Source of the DNA: an uncultured Alphaproteobacteria bacterium
GTDB lineage: Bacteria > Pseudomonadota > Alphaproteobacteria > RF32 > CAG-239
Length of the DNA stretch: 6,857 bases
Reading direction: 5' to 3'
Assembly: GCA_944392285.1 (NCBI GenBank)
Contig: CALXWF010000035.1
Location: 1-6,857, forward strand
A program made the translations under genes and the position numbers. Below the pieces are notes generated by a model that saw only the letters and a program-made list of their open reading frames with translations, was not told the origin of the DNA and searched no databases. Positions within the stretch are counted from its first letter, which is position 1. Each line of letters begins with the position of its first letter. Shown here one piece after another: positions 1 to 5,686 of the stretch.

Positions 1-1
1 A

Positions 2-604
2 GACATGACAAATTTAAGACAAGAGGTTGAAGCAATTACGGCTGCCGGAGCAGATATGCTGCACCTAGACATTATGGACGGACATTATGTTCCCAATCTG
101 ACTTTTGGCCCTGCCGTGGTTAAAGCCTTGCGCCCATACACCTCCATTCCCTTTGATGTTCATTTAATGGTAACCAACCCTGAAGACATGGTGCCTTGGT
201 TTATAGATGCCGGTGCCGATATCATAACCGTACATTATGAGGCGGCCGCACATCTGGATAGGATTTTGTCGCAAATTCGCCAATCAGGCAAAAAAGCAGG
301 CGTTTCACTTAACCCGTCCACGCCTGAAAATGTTTTGGAATATGTGTTAGACAAGTTAGATTTAATTTTGGTTATGAGCGTAAACCCTGGTTTTGGCGGT
401 CAGAGCTTTATACCCTCTCAACTTGAAAAAATCAGCCAACTTAAGAGCATGATAGGCGGTCGTAATATCAAGATTGAGGTTGACGGCGGTATTAATCCGA
501 TGACAGCTGCCGAATGCATCGCCGCCGGAGCCGATATCTTAGTGGCCGGAACTTCGGTTTTTGCCGGCGAAGATTATCGCAAAAACATAGACGCTTTGCG
601 CTAA
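2..604 (+). CDS. rpe: Ribulose-phosphate 3-epimerase, 5'-truncated by the window edge
   Basis: The enzyme interconverts D-ribulose 5-phosphate and D-xylulose 5-phosphate in the cytoplasmic pentose phosphate pathway, using a TIM barrel with a divalent metal. Counting from the ATG at position 5, the family metal and catalytic residues are visible: His20 and Asp22 in LHLDIMDGHYVPN, His53 in DVHLM, and Asp160 in VDGG. The phosphate-binding stretch MSVNPGFGGQSF spans 124-135. The ATG at 5 is not the true start. The frame is open to the left edge, the preceding codon is Asp (gac, 2-4), and the family N-terminus reads ILSAD-F-..., so this Met sits just after the conserved SAD. About a dozen N-terminal residues are missing. 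The stop is 16 nt before the PhoB-type gene, so the two are probably cotranscribed. Identification is very secure. Confidence 0.96.
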   Translation, partial: DMTNLRQEVEAITAAGADMLHLDIMDGHYVPNLTFGPAVVKALRPYTSIPFDVHLMVTNPEDMVPWFIDAGADIITVHYEAAAHLDRILSQIRQSGKKAGVSLNPSTPENVLEYVLDKLDLILVMSVNPGFGGQSFIPSQLEKISQLKSMIGGRNIKIEVDGGINPMTAAECIAAGADILVAGTSVFAGEDYRKNIDALR

Positions 605-620
605 GCTAAAGGAGAAAGCC

Positions 621-1328
621 ATGAAACACACGATAATGGTTGTTGAAGATGAAGAAGCCCTGGCTCTGCTCTTAAAATATAATCTGGAAAAAGAAGGTTT
701 TGACGTTGTGGTTGAATCTCGCGGCGGTAAGGTTGTTGCCGAGGTTGAAAGGACCATGCCTTCGGTTATCTTGCTTGATTGGATGTTGCCGGAGCTTTCC
801 GGCGTTGAAATCTGCAAACTCATCAGAAGCAAGCCGGACATTAAGGCCATCCCCATTATTATGATGACCGCTAAAGGCGAGGAAGAAGACAAGATTAAAG
901 GCCTGACCTCCGGTGCCGATGACTATGTAACCAAGCCTTTTTCCGTGCCGGAACTCATGGCCAGGGTAAAGGCCAATTTGCGCCGCGCGCCCGAGCCTCT
1001 GCAAGAAAAAGAGCTTAAGTTTGAAGACATCACCATGGATTTGGTTGAGAAAAAGGTTTTCCGAGGCGAAAGTTATGTCCACTTGGGGCCGACCGAATTT
1101 CGTTTGTTAAAAACCCTGATGGAAAGCCCCGGCAAAGTCTTTTCGCGTGAATATTTGCTCAAAACCGTCTGGGGAGACAACATTTATGTAGAATCGCGCA
1201 CGGTAGACGTTCACATCAGACGCCTGCGCAAATCCTTAAATGATTTCGGCCCGGATTATATTCGCACGGTTCGTGCCACCGGCTATTCTCTTGATACGCA
1301 TAATCTAGAAAATGCAGAAGAGGTTTAG
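621..1328 (+). CDS. phoB: PhoB-type OmpR-family response regulator
   Basis: This is a 235-residue two-component transcription factor of normal family length. The N-terminal receiver domain (about 4-120) has the acidic pair Glu9/Asp10, the phosphorylatable Asp53 in LLDWMLP, Thr83 in MMTAKGE and Lys105 in TKPF. The C-terminal winged helix (about 132-225) contains LGPTEFRLLKTL and the recognition-helix segment SRTVDVHIRRLRKSL, ending in the wing RTVRATGYSL. In PhoB the phosphorylated dimer binds pho boxes and activates phosphate-starvation genes. A good ribosome-binding site, AAAGGAG (608-614), precedes the ATG by 6 nt. The gene follows rpe by 16 nt and has no phoR, phoU or pst gene beside it in this window. 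The PhoB assignment therefore rests on sequence resemblance (LLDWMLP and TSGADDYVTKPFS are typical of alphaproteobacterial PhoB). Another OmpR-type regulator remains possible. Confidence 0.85.
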   Translation: MKHTIMVVEDEEALALLLKYNLEKEGFDVVVESRGGKVVAEVERTMPSVILLDWMLPELSGVEICKLIRSKPDIKAIPIIMMTAKGEEEDKIKGLTSGADDYVTKPFSVPELMARVKANLRRAPEPLQEKELKFEDITMDLVEKKVFRGESYVHLGPTEFRLLKTLMESPGKVFSREYLLKTVWGDNIYVESRTVDVHIRRLRKSLNDFGPDYIRTVRATGYSLDTHNLENAEEV

Positions 1329-1333
1329 GCTTT

Positions 1334-2320
1334 TTACAGCCATTTCAGCCGCCGCATAATCGTAAACAAAATCAGGCAGAGCAGCAGCAAAAAGATACAA
1401 ACCCCCAAAAATGCCCAAGGGCTCTCGGCAAAAGGAATTCCGTTAACATTAATGCCGAGCAGGCTTGTAATCAACCCCAAAGGCAAAAAGACAACCGTCA
1501 CGATAGAAATCATATACATGATTTTGCTCATGTTAATGCTCATTTTGCTTTGCAGTTCTTCATGAAACACGGCCAAACGATCGCGGGTTGTGTCCAAATC
1601 CTCCACGGCTTTGGTAACGGTATTATAAATTTCACGGATACGTACCTTGGCTTTTGCCGTAATCAAGGGGCTTTTTTGGTTATACAGGTTTTGAAAAATC
1701 TCTTTTTGCGGTGCAATATAACGGCGCAAAACAATAATCTGCCGTCTAAGACCCGAGAGCTTTCCACGCAGCTGAAAATCTGTCAGATTATCAACATCAA
1801 CAACTTCTTCTTCCAAATCATCGCTGCTGTCATTAATATTTTCAATAACTTCATTAATTTCGTCGCTGAGGGCATTAATAATTTCAATCAAACAGCCGAC
1901 AGACGAATGTGGTCCTTTTTTTTTTTTTTTAATTTCTTTTAATTTATTTGCAGCCGGCACAAAACGGTGAGAAAGCGTAATAATCTTTTCTTCATCGGCC
2001 CAAATCCGAACTGAAATCATATCTTCGACATCACTGCCTTTATTAAAATTAACGGCGCGCAAAATCAAAACCATGCCGTTGTCTTGCGTAAAAAAGCGCG
2101 GTCTGGTTTCATCATCACAGAGGGCTTCGGCAATGGTAGGGTCAAGGTGATAATCTTTGGTCAAAATCTCAAAGACTTGCGGGTCTTTATAATCAAGGTT
2201 TTGCCAAAAACAGCATTGCCCTTTTTGCAAGACCACGGCCTTATTATCGGGTAGGGGCGTTGCGCCGCCTTTGCCGTCCAAGAGCAAGGAAAATTCGTCG
2301 GTTTTTCTTTCGTCAGCCAT
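1334..2320 (-). CDS. zntB: CorA-superfamily divalent metal transporter, ZntB type
   Basis: This is a 328-residue inner-membrane transporter of the CorA/ZntB family, whose members form pentameric channels for Mg2+, Zn2+ and related ions. Most of the protein is a cytosolic domain (1-265) with a long helical region (about 150-260). Two C-terminal membrane segments follow (about 268-288 and 303-322). The signature after TM1 reads LLGINVNGIP (287-296), with GIN at 289-291. Classical CorA has GMN, while GIN followed by GIP is characteristic of ZntB, which points to zinc. The substrate is inferred and not proven. The ATG at 2318-2320 is chosen because GTGAGG (2326-2331) lies 5 nt upstream. A TTG at 2336-2338 would add six residues but has no better ribosome-binding site. 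The notable oddity is five consecutive lysines (131-135), all coded AAA and so forming a 15-A run. The gene converges on phoB and diverges from dtd. Confidence 0.88.
   Translation of the reverse strand: MADERKTDEFSLLLDGKGGATPLPDNKAVVLQKGQCCFWQNLDYKDPQVFEILTKDYHLDPTIAEALCDDETRPRFFTQDNGMVLILRAVNFNKGSDVEDMISVRIWADEEKIITLSHRFVPAANKLKEIKKKKKGPHSSVGCLIEIINALSDEINEVIENINDSSDDLEEEVVDVDNLTDFQLRGKLSGLRRQIIVLRRYIAPQKEIFQNLYNQKSPLITAKAKVRIREIYNTVTKAVEDLDTTRDRLAVFHEELQSKMSINMSKIMYMISIVTVVFLPLGLITSLLGINVNGIPFAESPWAFLGVCIFLLLLCLILFTIMRRLKWL
1916..1930 (-). repeat. 15-base poly(A) tract inside the zntB coding strand
   Basis: Fifteen uninterrupted T on the plus strand read as five AAA lysine codons (residues 131-135) of the ZntB-type transporter. 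Such tracts can slip during replication or transcription. Loss of one A leads to a TGA at 1890-1888, and gain of one A leads to a TGA at 1886-1884. Either event would stop translation within about eleven codons and remove the whole membrane domain. Confidence 0.95.
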
Positions 2321-2325
2321 GGTTG

Positions 2326-2331
2326 CCTCAC
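2326..2331 (-). promoter_or_regulatory. Ribosome-binding site deciding the zntB start
   Basis: Read on the minus strand this is GTGAGG. Its GAGG core ends 5 nt before the ATG at 2320, which supports that start over the TTG six codons upstream. Confidence 0.6.
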
Positions 2332-2375
2332 ATTTCAAAACAATATTTATCTTTATATAATCATTGTTAGAAAAA

Positions 2376-2404
2376 TTTTAAATTATGGTTACTATAATCT
2401 AAAA
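2376..2404. promoter_or_regulatory. 29-bp imperfect palindrome, candidate operator
   Basis: The stretch is symmetric about position 2390. Of its 14 base pairs, 12 match: the arms TTTTA/TAAAA (2376-2380 and 2400-2404), ATTAT/ATAAT (2382-2386 and 2394-2398), and an inner GT/AC. The mismatches are 2381/2399 and 2387/2393. It overlaps the TATAAT box of dtd and lies between the divergent zntB and dtd genes, where a dimeric repressor could affect one or both. The region is very AT-rich, so part of the symmetry may be chance. I do not recognise it as a known operator consensus. Confidence 0.45.
2393..2398 (+). promoter_or_regulatory. Probable -10 box of the dtd promoter
   Basis: This is a perfect TATAAT hexamer 27 nt upstream of the dtd ATG, which would give a short leader of roughly 20 nt. 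No good -35 box sits at 16-18 nt. TTGTTA (2364-2369) is 23 nt away, which is too far, so the promoter may be weak or activator-dependent. The box lies inside the right arm of the dyad at 2376-2404. Confidence 0.5.
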
Positions 2405-2425
2405 GAGTAAAAAAAGAGGAAAGAG

Positions 2426-2884
2426 ATGAAACTTTTGCTGCAAAGAGTAAGCCGTTCCTCGGTAACGGTTGCTGAGAAAAAAGTGGCGCAAATCGGCCGC
2501 GGGCTTTTAATTTTGCTTGGGGTTGAGGCGCATGATACCACCAAAGAAGCTGATTTTTTGGCGCGCAAAGTCAGCGATTTGCGCATTTTTGAAGATGACC
2601 AAGGCAAAATGAACCTGTCGATTCGCAATATCTCGGGTGAGTTTTTGGTGGTCTCACAATTTACTTTGGCCGGAGACACCTCACGCGGTAATCGTCCGGG
2701 GTTTGAAACAGCGGCAAAACCGGATATCGCCAAACAACTCTATGAATATTTTGTATCGCGCCTGCAAGAAACCGGCTTAAGAGTAGAAACCGGAATTTTT
2801 CAGGCAGACATGCAGGTAGAACTGATAAATGACGGCCCCGTCACTTTTATGTTGGAAAAAAGTTTTGCGGAGAATAAATCATGA
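2426..2884 (+). CDS. dtd: D-aminoacyl-tRNA deacylase (DTD)
   Basis: This cytoplasmic proofreading enzyme hydrolyses D-aminoacyl-tRNAs (for example D-Tyr-tRNA) and also mischarged Gly-tRNA-Ala, so that D-amino acids stay out of translation. The 152-residue length is close to the usual 145 or so. The N-terminus MKLLLQRVSRSSVTV is typical. The active-site motif SQFTL is at 77-81 with Thr80. The second family motif, NDGPVT (135-140), carries the Gly137-Pro138 dipeptide that gives chiral selectivity. AGAGGA (2415-2420) lies 5 nt before the ATG. The stop overlaps the start of the next gene by four bases (ATGA), so translation of the two is probably coupled. Confidence 0.96.
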   Translation: MKLLLQRVSRSSVTVAEKKVAQIGRGLLILLGVEAHDTTKEADFLARKVSDLRIFEDDQGKMNLSIRNISGEFLVVSQFTLAGDTSRGNRPGFETAAKPDIAKQLYEYFVSRLQETGLRVETGIFQADMQVELINDGPVTFMLEKSFAENKS

Positions 2885-3654
2885 TGGAACAAGAAGAGAA
2901 CCTCAACCCTGATGAAGAATTTGCCGGCCTTCTATATCAGTTAAAACGCCTGCCGTATAATGACATCAGCGGCATTACCGCCATTGAACAGGCGGTTTAT
3001 CGGCTTTTGGCGGCATTTTCTCAAGACCTGCGCGGGCTAATCATATTATTGCGTATCAAAATTATGCTCGGAGATCACGCCAAAGCCGTGGCAACAGCCG
3101 AGCAAATCTGGGAAAAAGGCGGCAATCTTGATGACAATTTTGAAGAAACCTACATAGATGCCTTGCTGGACTTGGGGCTTTTGGAAATGGCCTCTGTCAT
3201 GTTAAAGCCTCGGTTTGAAAATTTATCGGCTTCTTTGCCTTTTTTCTACGATGTTATGTTAAAATTCACTCTCATCGGCGGCAGTATTAAATTTTTAGAC
3301 AAGCTGACGGCTTCGCCTTATGCGCCGCGTCGTGAAGACATGATATTTGACTTTATTGAGCTCTATCGCATGATGAACTACGGCGAACATTTTAAAAACA
3401 TTATGAAAATCATGCTTGAAGTGAGCAAAAACTATCTTTGCGGCTTTGGCTTTAATTTTTATAATGACCGCGGTTTTACCGACCTTGAGATAGAGATTTA
3501 TGTTGAAAAAGACGCATACCAAAATTTGGGCTTGTCCGACCTAATTGAAAGCAAGGCAGAAATTTACTGCACTTCGGCTTCCTGCAAATTTGCCAACAAC
3601 TTGTCTTTTGTGGTTAAAAATTTTGCTGAGCGTCCGGCCAAAATTACGGCATAG
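2881..3654 (+). CDS. Unrecognised helical-repeat protein coupled to dtd
   Basis: I do not recognise this 257-residue protein. It has no signal peptide or clear membrane segment and is probably cytoplasmic. The N-terminus is acidic (EQEENLNPDEE). Residues about 35-110 form amphipathic helical hairpins that look like degenerate TPR units, for example GDHAKAVATAEQIWEKG (64-80) and ETYIDALLDLGLLEMASVML (89-108). Residues 115-185 are also mostly helical. The last part (about 188-248) looks mixed alpha/beta and contains Cys187, Cys230 and Cys235. The ATG at 2881 is chosen because GGAG (2869-2872) is 8 nt upstream and the ATGA overlap with dtd is typical of coupling. An ATG directly after it (2884) is an alternative. 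The 3' end overlaps the convergent gene by 11 nt. A TPR-like scaffold role is an inference from residue patterns only. Confidence 0.8.
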   Translation: MMEQEENLNPDEEFAGLLYQLKRLPYNDISGITAIEQAVYRLLAAFSQDLRGLIILLRIKIMLGDHAKAVATAEQIWEKGGNLDDNFEETYIDALLDLGLLEMASVMLKPRFENLSASLPFFYDVMLKFTLIGGSIKFLDKLTASPYAPRREDMIFDFIELYRMMNYGEHFKNIMKIMLEVSKNYLCGFGFNFYNDRGFTDLEIEIYVEKDAYQNLGLSDLIESKAEIYCTSASCKFANNLSFVVKNFAERPAKITA

Positions 3655-4597
3655 ACGGGGCGGCCGGTGTTATTACTTCCGGAAAAAATGAGTTTGAGCG
3701 TTTTTTATGCTCTTTGGCCTCAATTTTGTTTAAAATCGGCTCTGCAGCCTTAGATAAAAGTTTTTGCATCAAATCGGCGGCAACTTTTTGCGCATCATCA
3801 GAGCTCGCAAATAATACAAAACGGTTTTGGTGTTCGGTGGTAGAAGAGTCTTCTTCAACAAAATTACCACTGACGGAAACTACCATTTGCAGCCGATTTG
3901 TATTGCTGTTTATGGGGTCGACTTTGGCGCGTAAAATTTCCGGCGTAATAATATAGTCGGCCAAATCAGACTTTTCGGTCAACAAAACATATTTTGAATT
4001 TTGAAATATCTCTGCCAAAATCTCGCGATGTTGAGCAGAGCTTGCCCCGTTATAAAACTTGACCGGCGCAATATAAACCAAAGCCCGACTTTCGGCTGTT
4101 TCTTTTGGGGCTTCTAAAGCAGCAGGGGCTGAAGGGGCAGGTGTTGCAGGCTCACTGACGACAACCGGTGCCTCAATTCGCAACTTATCATTATTTTGTG
4201 CATTATTAACGGCATCTAAAACATAGCTGTCCTTAATATATCCGGTCACTTCAACACAAATCTGTTCTCCGTCCTGACGGGTGGTGCGTACATTCATATC
4301 CTCAAGGTAATTGTCAACAAGGTTATAAACCAACACATTAAAATCATGTGGATTGGTTTCATTCTTAATTTCCTTGAGCAAAGAAATGGTTTCAACGGCA
4401 TTAAAAGCGGCTTTATCGGTAGCCCGAACCCTAACGGAAGACTTGGCTTCGCCGTCTTTAATCTTTTCACAAGCTGTTGCATAGACGGCAATGGCATCAG
4501 CATCAAGCGAGCTGCTGTCTACGGCCGCGCCTTCGGCCGCATTTGCCAAAGCCGGACATACTCCAAGACCAAAAACTGCGAGCCAAAGTTTTTTCAT
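3644..4597 (-). CDS. Secreted periplasmic protein with a putative LpoB/CsgG-like C-terminal domain
   Basis: This is a 317-residue exported protein of unknown function. The signal peptide is MKKLWLAVFGLGVCPALANA, with a good signal peptidase I site after Ala20. The LGVC inside it only loosely resembles a lipobox, because Val at -1 is atypical. The first mature domain (about 34-122) has the run KSSVRVRATDKAAFNAVETI (52-71), which recalls the start of FlgT/LPP20-like domains. It ends in a beta segment, EQICVEVTGYIKD. A Pro/Ala-rich linker (145-168) leads to a second alpha/beta domain (171-292): strand ALVYIAPVKFYNG, a helix, KYVLLTEKSDLADYIITPEI, further strands, and a helix. That order resembles LpoB/TolB-N/CsgG folds. 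It starts directly after the upstream lipoprotein's stop (TAAATG), so the two are translationally coupled and likely act together at the envelope. Fold similarity is by eye only. Confidence 0.8.
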   Translation of the reverse strand: MKKLWLAVFGLGVCPALANAAEGAAVDSSSLDADAIAVYATACEKIKDGEAKSSVRVRATDKAAFNAVETISLLKEIKNETNPHDFNVLVYNLVDNYLEDMNVRTTRQDGEQICVEVTGYIKDSYVLDAVNNAQNNDKLRIEAPVVVSEPATPAPSAPAALEAPKETAESRALVYIAPVKFYNGASSAQHREILAEIFQNSKYVLLTEKSDLADYIITPEILRAKVDPINSNTNRLQMVVSVSGNFVEEDSSTTEHQNRFVLFASSDDAQKVAADLMQKLLSKAAEPILNKIEAKEHKKRSNSFFPEVITPAAPSMP

Positions 4598-5110
4598 TTA
4601 CCACCAGCTGCGATCACCGTTAAGGAGTTGTTTGATACTCTCTGACCATTGTCCGTAGACCACGCCGTTTTGGTCGACCAGTCGCAGATTATAGATAATA
4701 ACCGGTGTTTCGGCGCCGGGGTTGGTCGCACCGTCCACCACGATTTCAAGGGCATAATCCGCCTCGCCAAAATTATTAACCAAAGTAAAACTTTGTGAGC
4801 CGTCAATAATATCGCGTGTCACTTTTCCGGCATAAGCAAAACCGTCCGGCAAGTTGGCATCAATAATTTGCATATCTTTAATATACAAGCGGGGTTTGGG
4901 GTTTTTGGCTGAAAGCGTGGTTGTTTGGTCAAGCATTTTGTTGGTGGCACGCGTTGCCACAATGGCATAAACCTGAGGCGCCACCGTGTCGGTATAAAAA
5001 ACATCTTCATAATAAGGCTGTTCGTTTGCAGGCCGCATATTGTTTGAGTTAAACAAACCGCAACCGCAAAGAAGCAAAACAGTGCAAGAAACCGGCAGAA
5101 ATTTATTCAT
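4598..5110 (-). CDS. Outer-membrane lipoprotein with an LpoB-like domain
   Basis: This is a 170-residue lipoprotein. The signal peptide MNKFLPVSCTVLLLCGC ends in a lipobox (LCG-C) with Cys17 as the lipidated residue. The following Gly18-Leu19 lacks the Asp inner-membrane retention signal, so outer-membrane placement is likely if the Lol rules of enterics apply. The mature domain (about 45-162) begins with a helix, PQVYAIVATRATNKMLD. It continues with strand PRLYIKDMQII, helix AYAGKVTRDIIDG, strand SFTLVNNFGEADYALEIVVDG, strand PVIIYNLRLVDQNGVVYGQW, and a final helix. This layout matches LpoB, the lipoprotein activator of penicillin-binding protein 1B (compare its strand, helix, FTLV, then strands ending near W). 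The similarity is topological and not a confirmed homology. GAGGGG (5117-5122) lies 6 nt before the ATG. It is first in an operon with the secreted protein that follows with no gap. Confidence 0.82.
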   Translation of the reverse strand: MNKFLPVSCTVLLLCGCGLFNSNNMRPANEQPYYEDVFYTDTVAPQVYAIVATRATNKMLDQTTTLSAKNPKPRLYIKDMQIIDANLPDGFAYAGKVTRDIIDGSQSFTLVNNFGEADYALEIVVDGATNPGAETPVIIYNLRLVDQNGVVYGQWSESIKQLLNGDRSWW

Positions 5111-5142
5111 GATTTTCCCCTCGTTACAAAAACTCTGTCTTC

Positions 5143-5171
5143 ACTATAAAGCCATTTTAAATTTTTCTCAT
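5143..5171 (-). promoter_or_regulatory. Probable sigma-70 promoter of the lipoprotein operon
   Basis: On the minus strand, ATGAGA (5171-5166, four of six matches to TTGACA) and TATAGT (5148-5143, five of six matches to TATAAT) are separated by 17 nt. Transcription would begin near 5136, giving a leader of about 26 nt that carries the GAGGGG ribosome-binding site. Confidence 0.45.
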
Positions 5172-5199
5172 TATCTTTTTTTATTTATTCACTATTTGC

Positions 5200-5211
5200 T
5201 TTTTGCAAAAA
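5200..5211. repeat. 12-bp perfect palindrome in the divergent gap
   Basis: TTTTTGCAAAAA is a perfect palindrome about 40 nt upstream of the DUF1294 gene, between two divergent genes. It could be a protein-binding site. The flanks add no further symmetry, and this AT-rich sequence may arise by chance. Confidence 0.3.
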
Positions 5212-5248
5212 ATAGGCTAAAACAATCACACAATCGGAAGGAAACGAC

Positions 5249-5686
5249 ATGGTCATTACATACAGCATCATACTTTTGGGGCTTTTGGTCTTGTTTAAGC
5301 CTTTGCAGCGCAATCGTTTTTATATGTTGCATACGGCTTTGGTTATCGGGGCTGCTTATTATATTGAAACACATTGGTTTCGCGCTTCTGTTTTCGGCAG
5401 CAAGACGCTGTTGTTGTTTTTGGTCTTTCAGCTTATTTCCATTAATTTGGTAACTTTTATTGCTTATGGGGTTGACAAACGTGCCGCCCAAAAAGGCGAA
5501 TGGCGCATTCCCGAGGCTGATTTACATACTCTGGAGTTTTTGGGTGGCTGGAGCGGCGCGCTTTTGGCGCAAAAATTTTTCCGCCATAAAACCAAAAAGA
5601 AGTCTTTTCGCACGGATTTTTATTTGGTAATTTTGGCTGAATTTGCGGTTATTGCCCTGATATTGCATTTTTTGGGCTTTATTTAA
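5249..5686 (+). CDS. DUF1294 family membrane protein
   Basis: This 145-residue integral membrane protein has hydrophobic segments at about 3-18, 26-40, 52-74 and 124-143. The DUF1294 signature is clear at about 66-120: NLVTFIAYGVDKRAA (66-80), GEWRIPEADLHTLEFLGG (83-100), GALLAQKFFRHKTKKKSF (103-120). The family is widespread in bacteria, sometimes fused to a cold-shock domain, and has no established biochemical role. No cold-shock domain is present here. The N-terminal half (1-50) is extra hydrophobic sequence before the conserved core. GGAAGGA (5236-5242) lies 6 nt upstream of the ATG. It has its own divergent upstream region, and its stop overlaps the convergent ABC-F gene by 8 nt. No strong promoter was found: TTGCTT (5196-5201) with TAAAAC (5218-5223) at 16 nt is only a weak candidate. 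Confidence 0.88.
   Translation: MVITYSIILLGLLVLFKPLQRNRFYMLHTALVIGAAYYIETHWFRASVFGSKTLLLFLVFQLISINLVTFIAYGVDKRAAQKGEWRIPEADLHTLEFLGGWSGALLAQKFFRHKTKKKSFRTDFYLVILAEFAVIALILHFLGFI

Noticed and set aside
5..7. ATG at position 5 as the true start of rpe
   Set aside because: The frame is open to the edge and the first strand of the barrel (family IAPSILSAD) would be missing. The residue before the ATG is the conserved Asp of SAD.
1328..1341. Small GGCT/AGCC hairpin between phoB and zntB as a bidirectional terminator
   Set aside because: The stem is only 4 bp and no T-run follows on either strand.
1550..1942. Plus-strand open frame of 130 codons opposite zntB
   Set aside because: It is antisense to a well-supported transporter gene, and its composition reads like the complement of that gene.
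2321..2338. Longer zntB starting at a TTG (2336-2338)
   Set aside because: The ATG at 2318-2320 has GTGAGG at ideal spacing. The TTG is a weaker codon, and the extra six residues carry no family similarity I can see.
3634..3667. CCGGCC / GGCCGG inverted repeat across the overlapping 3' ends
   Set aside because: The loop is 22 nt, both arms are inside coding sequence, and no T-tract follows, so it is a poor terminator candidate.
4504..4538. Repeated CGGCCGC-like units in the start of the secreted-protein gene
   Set aside because: They come from alanine codons after the signal peptide and do not form an extended repeat.
5042..5058. GTTTG...CAAAC inverted repeat near the lipoprotein signal peptide
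   Set aside because: It is short, lies within coding sequence, and is explained by the codons there.
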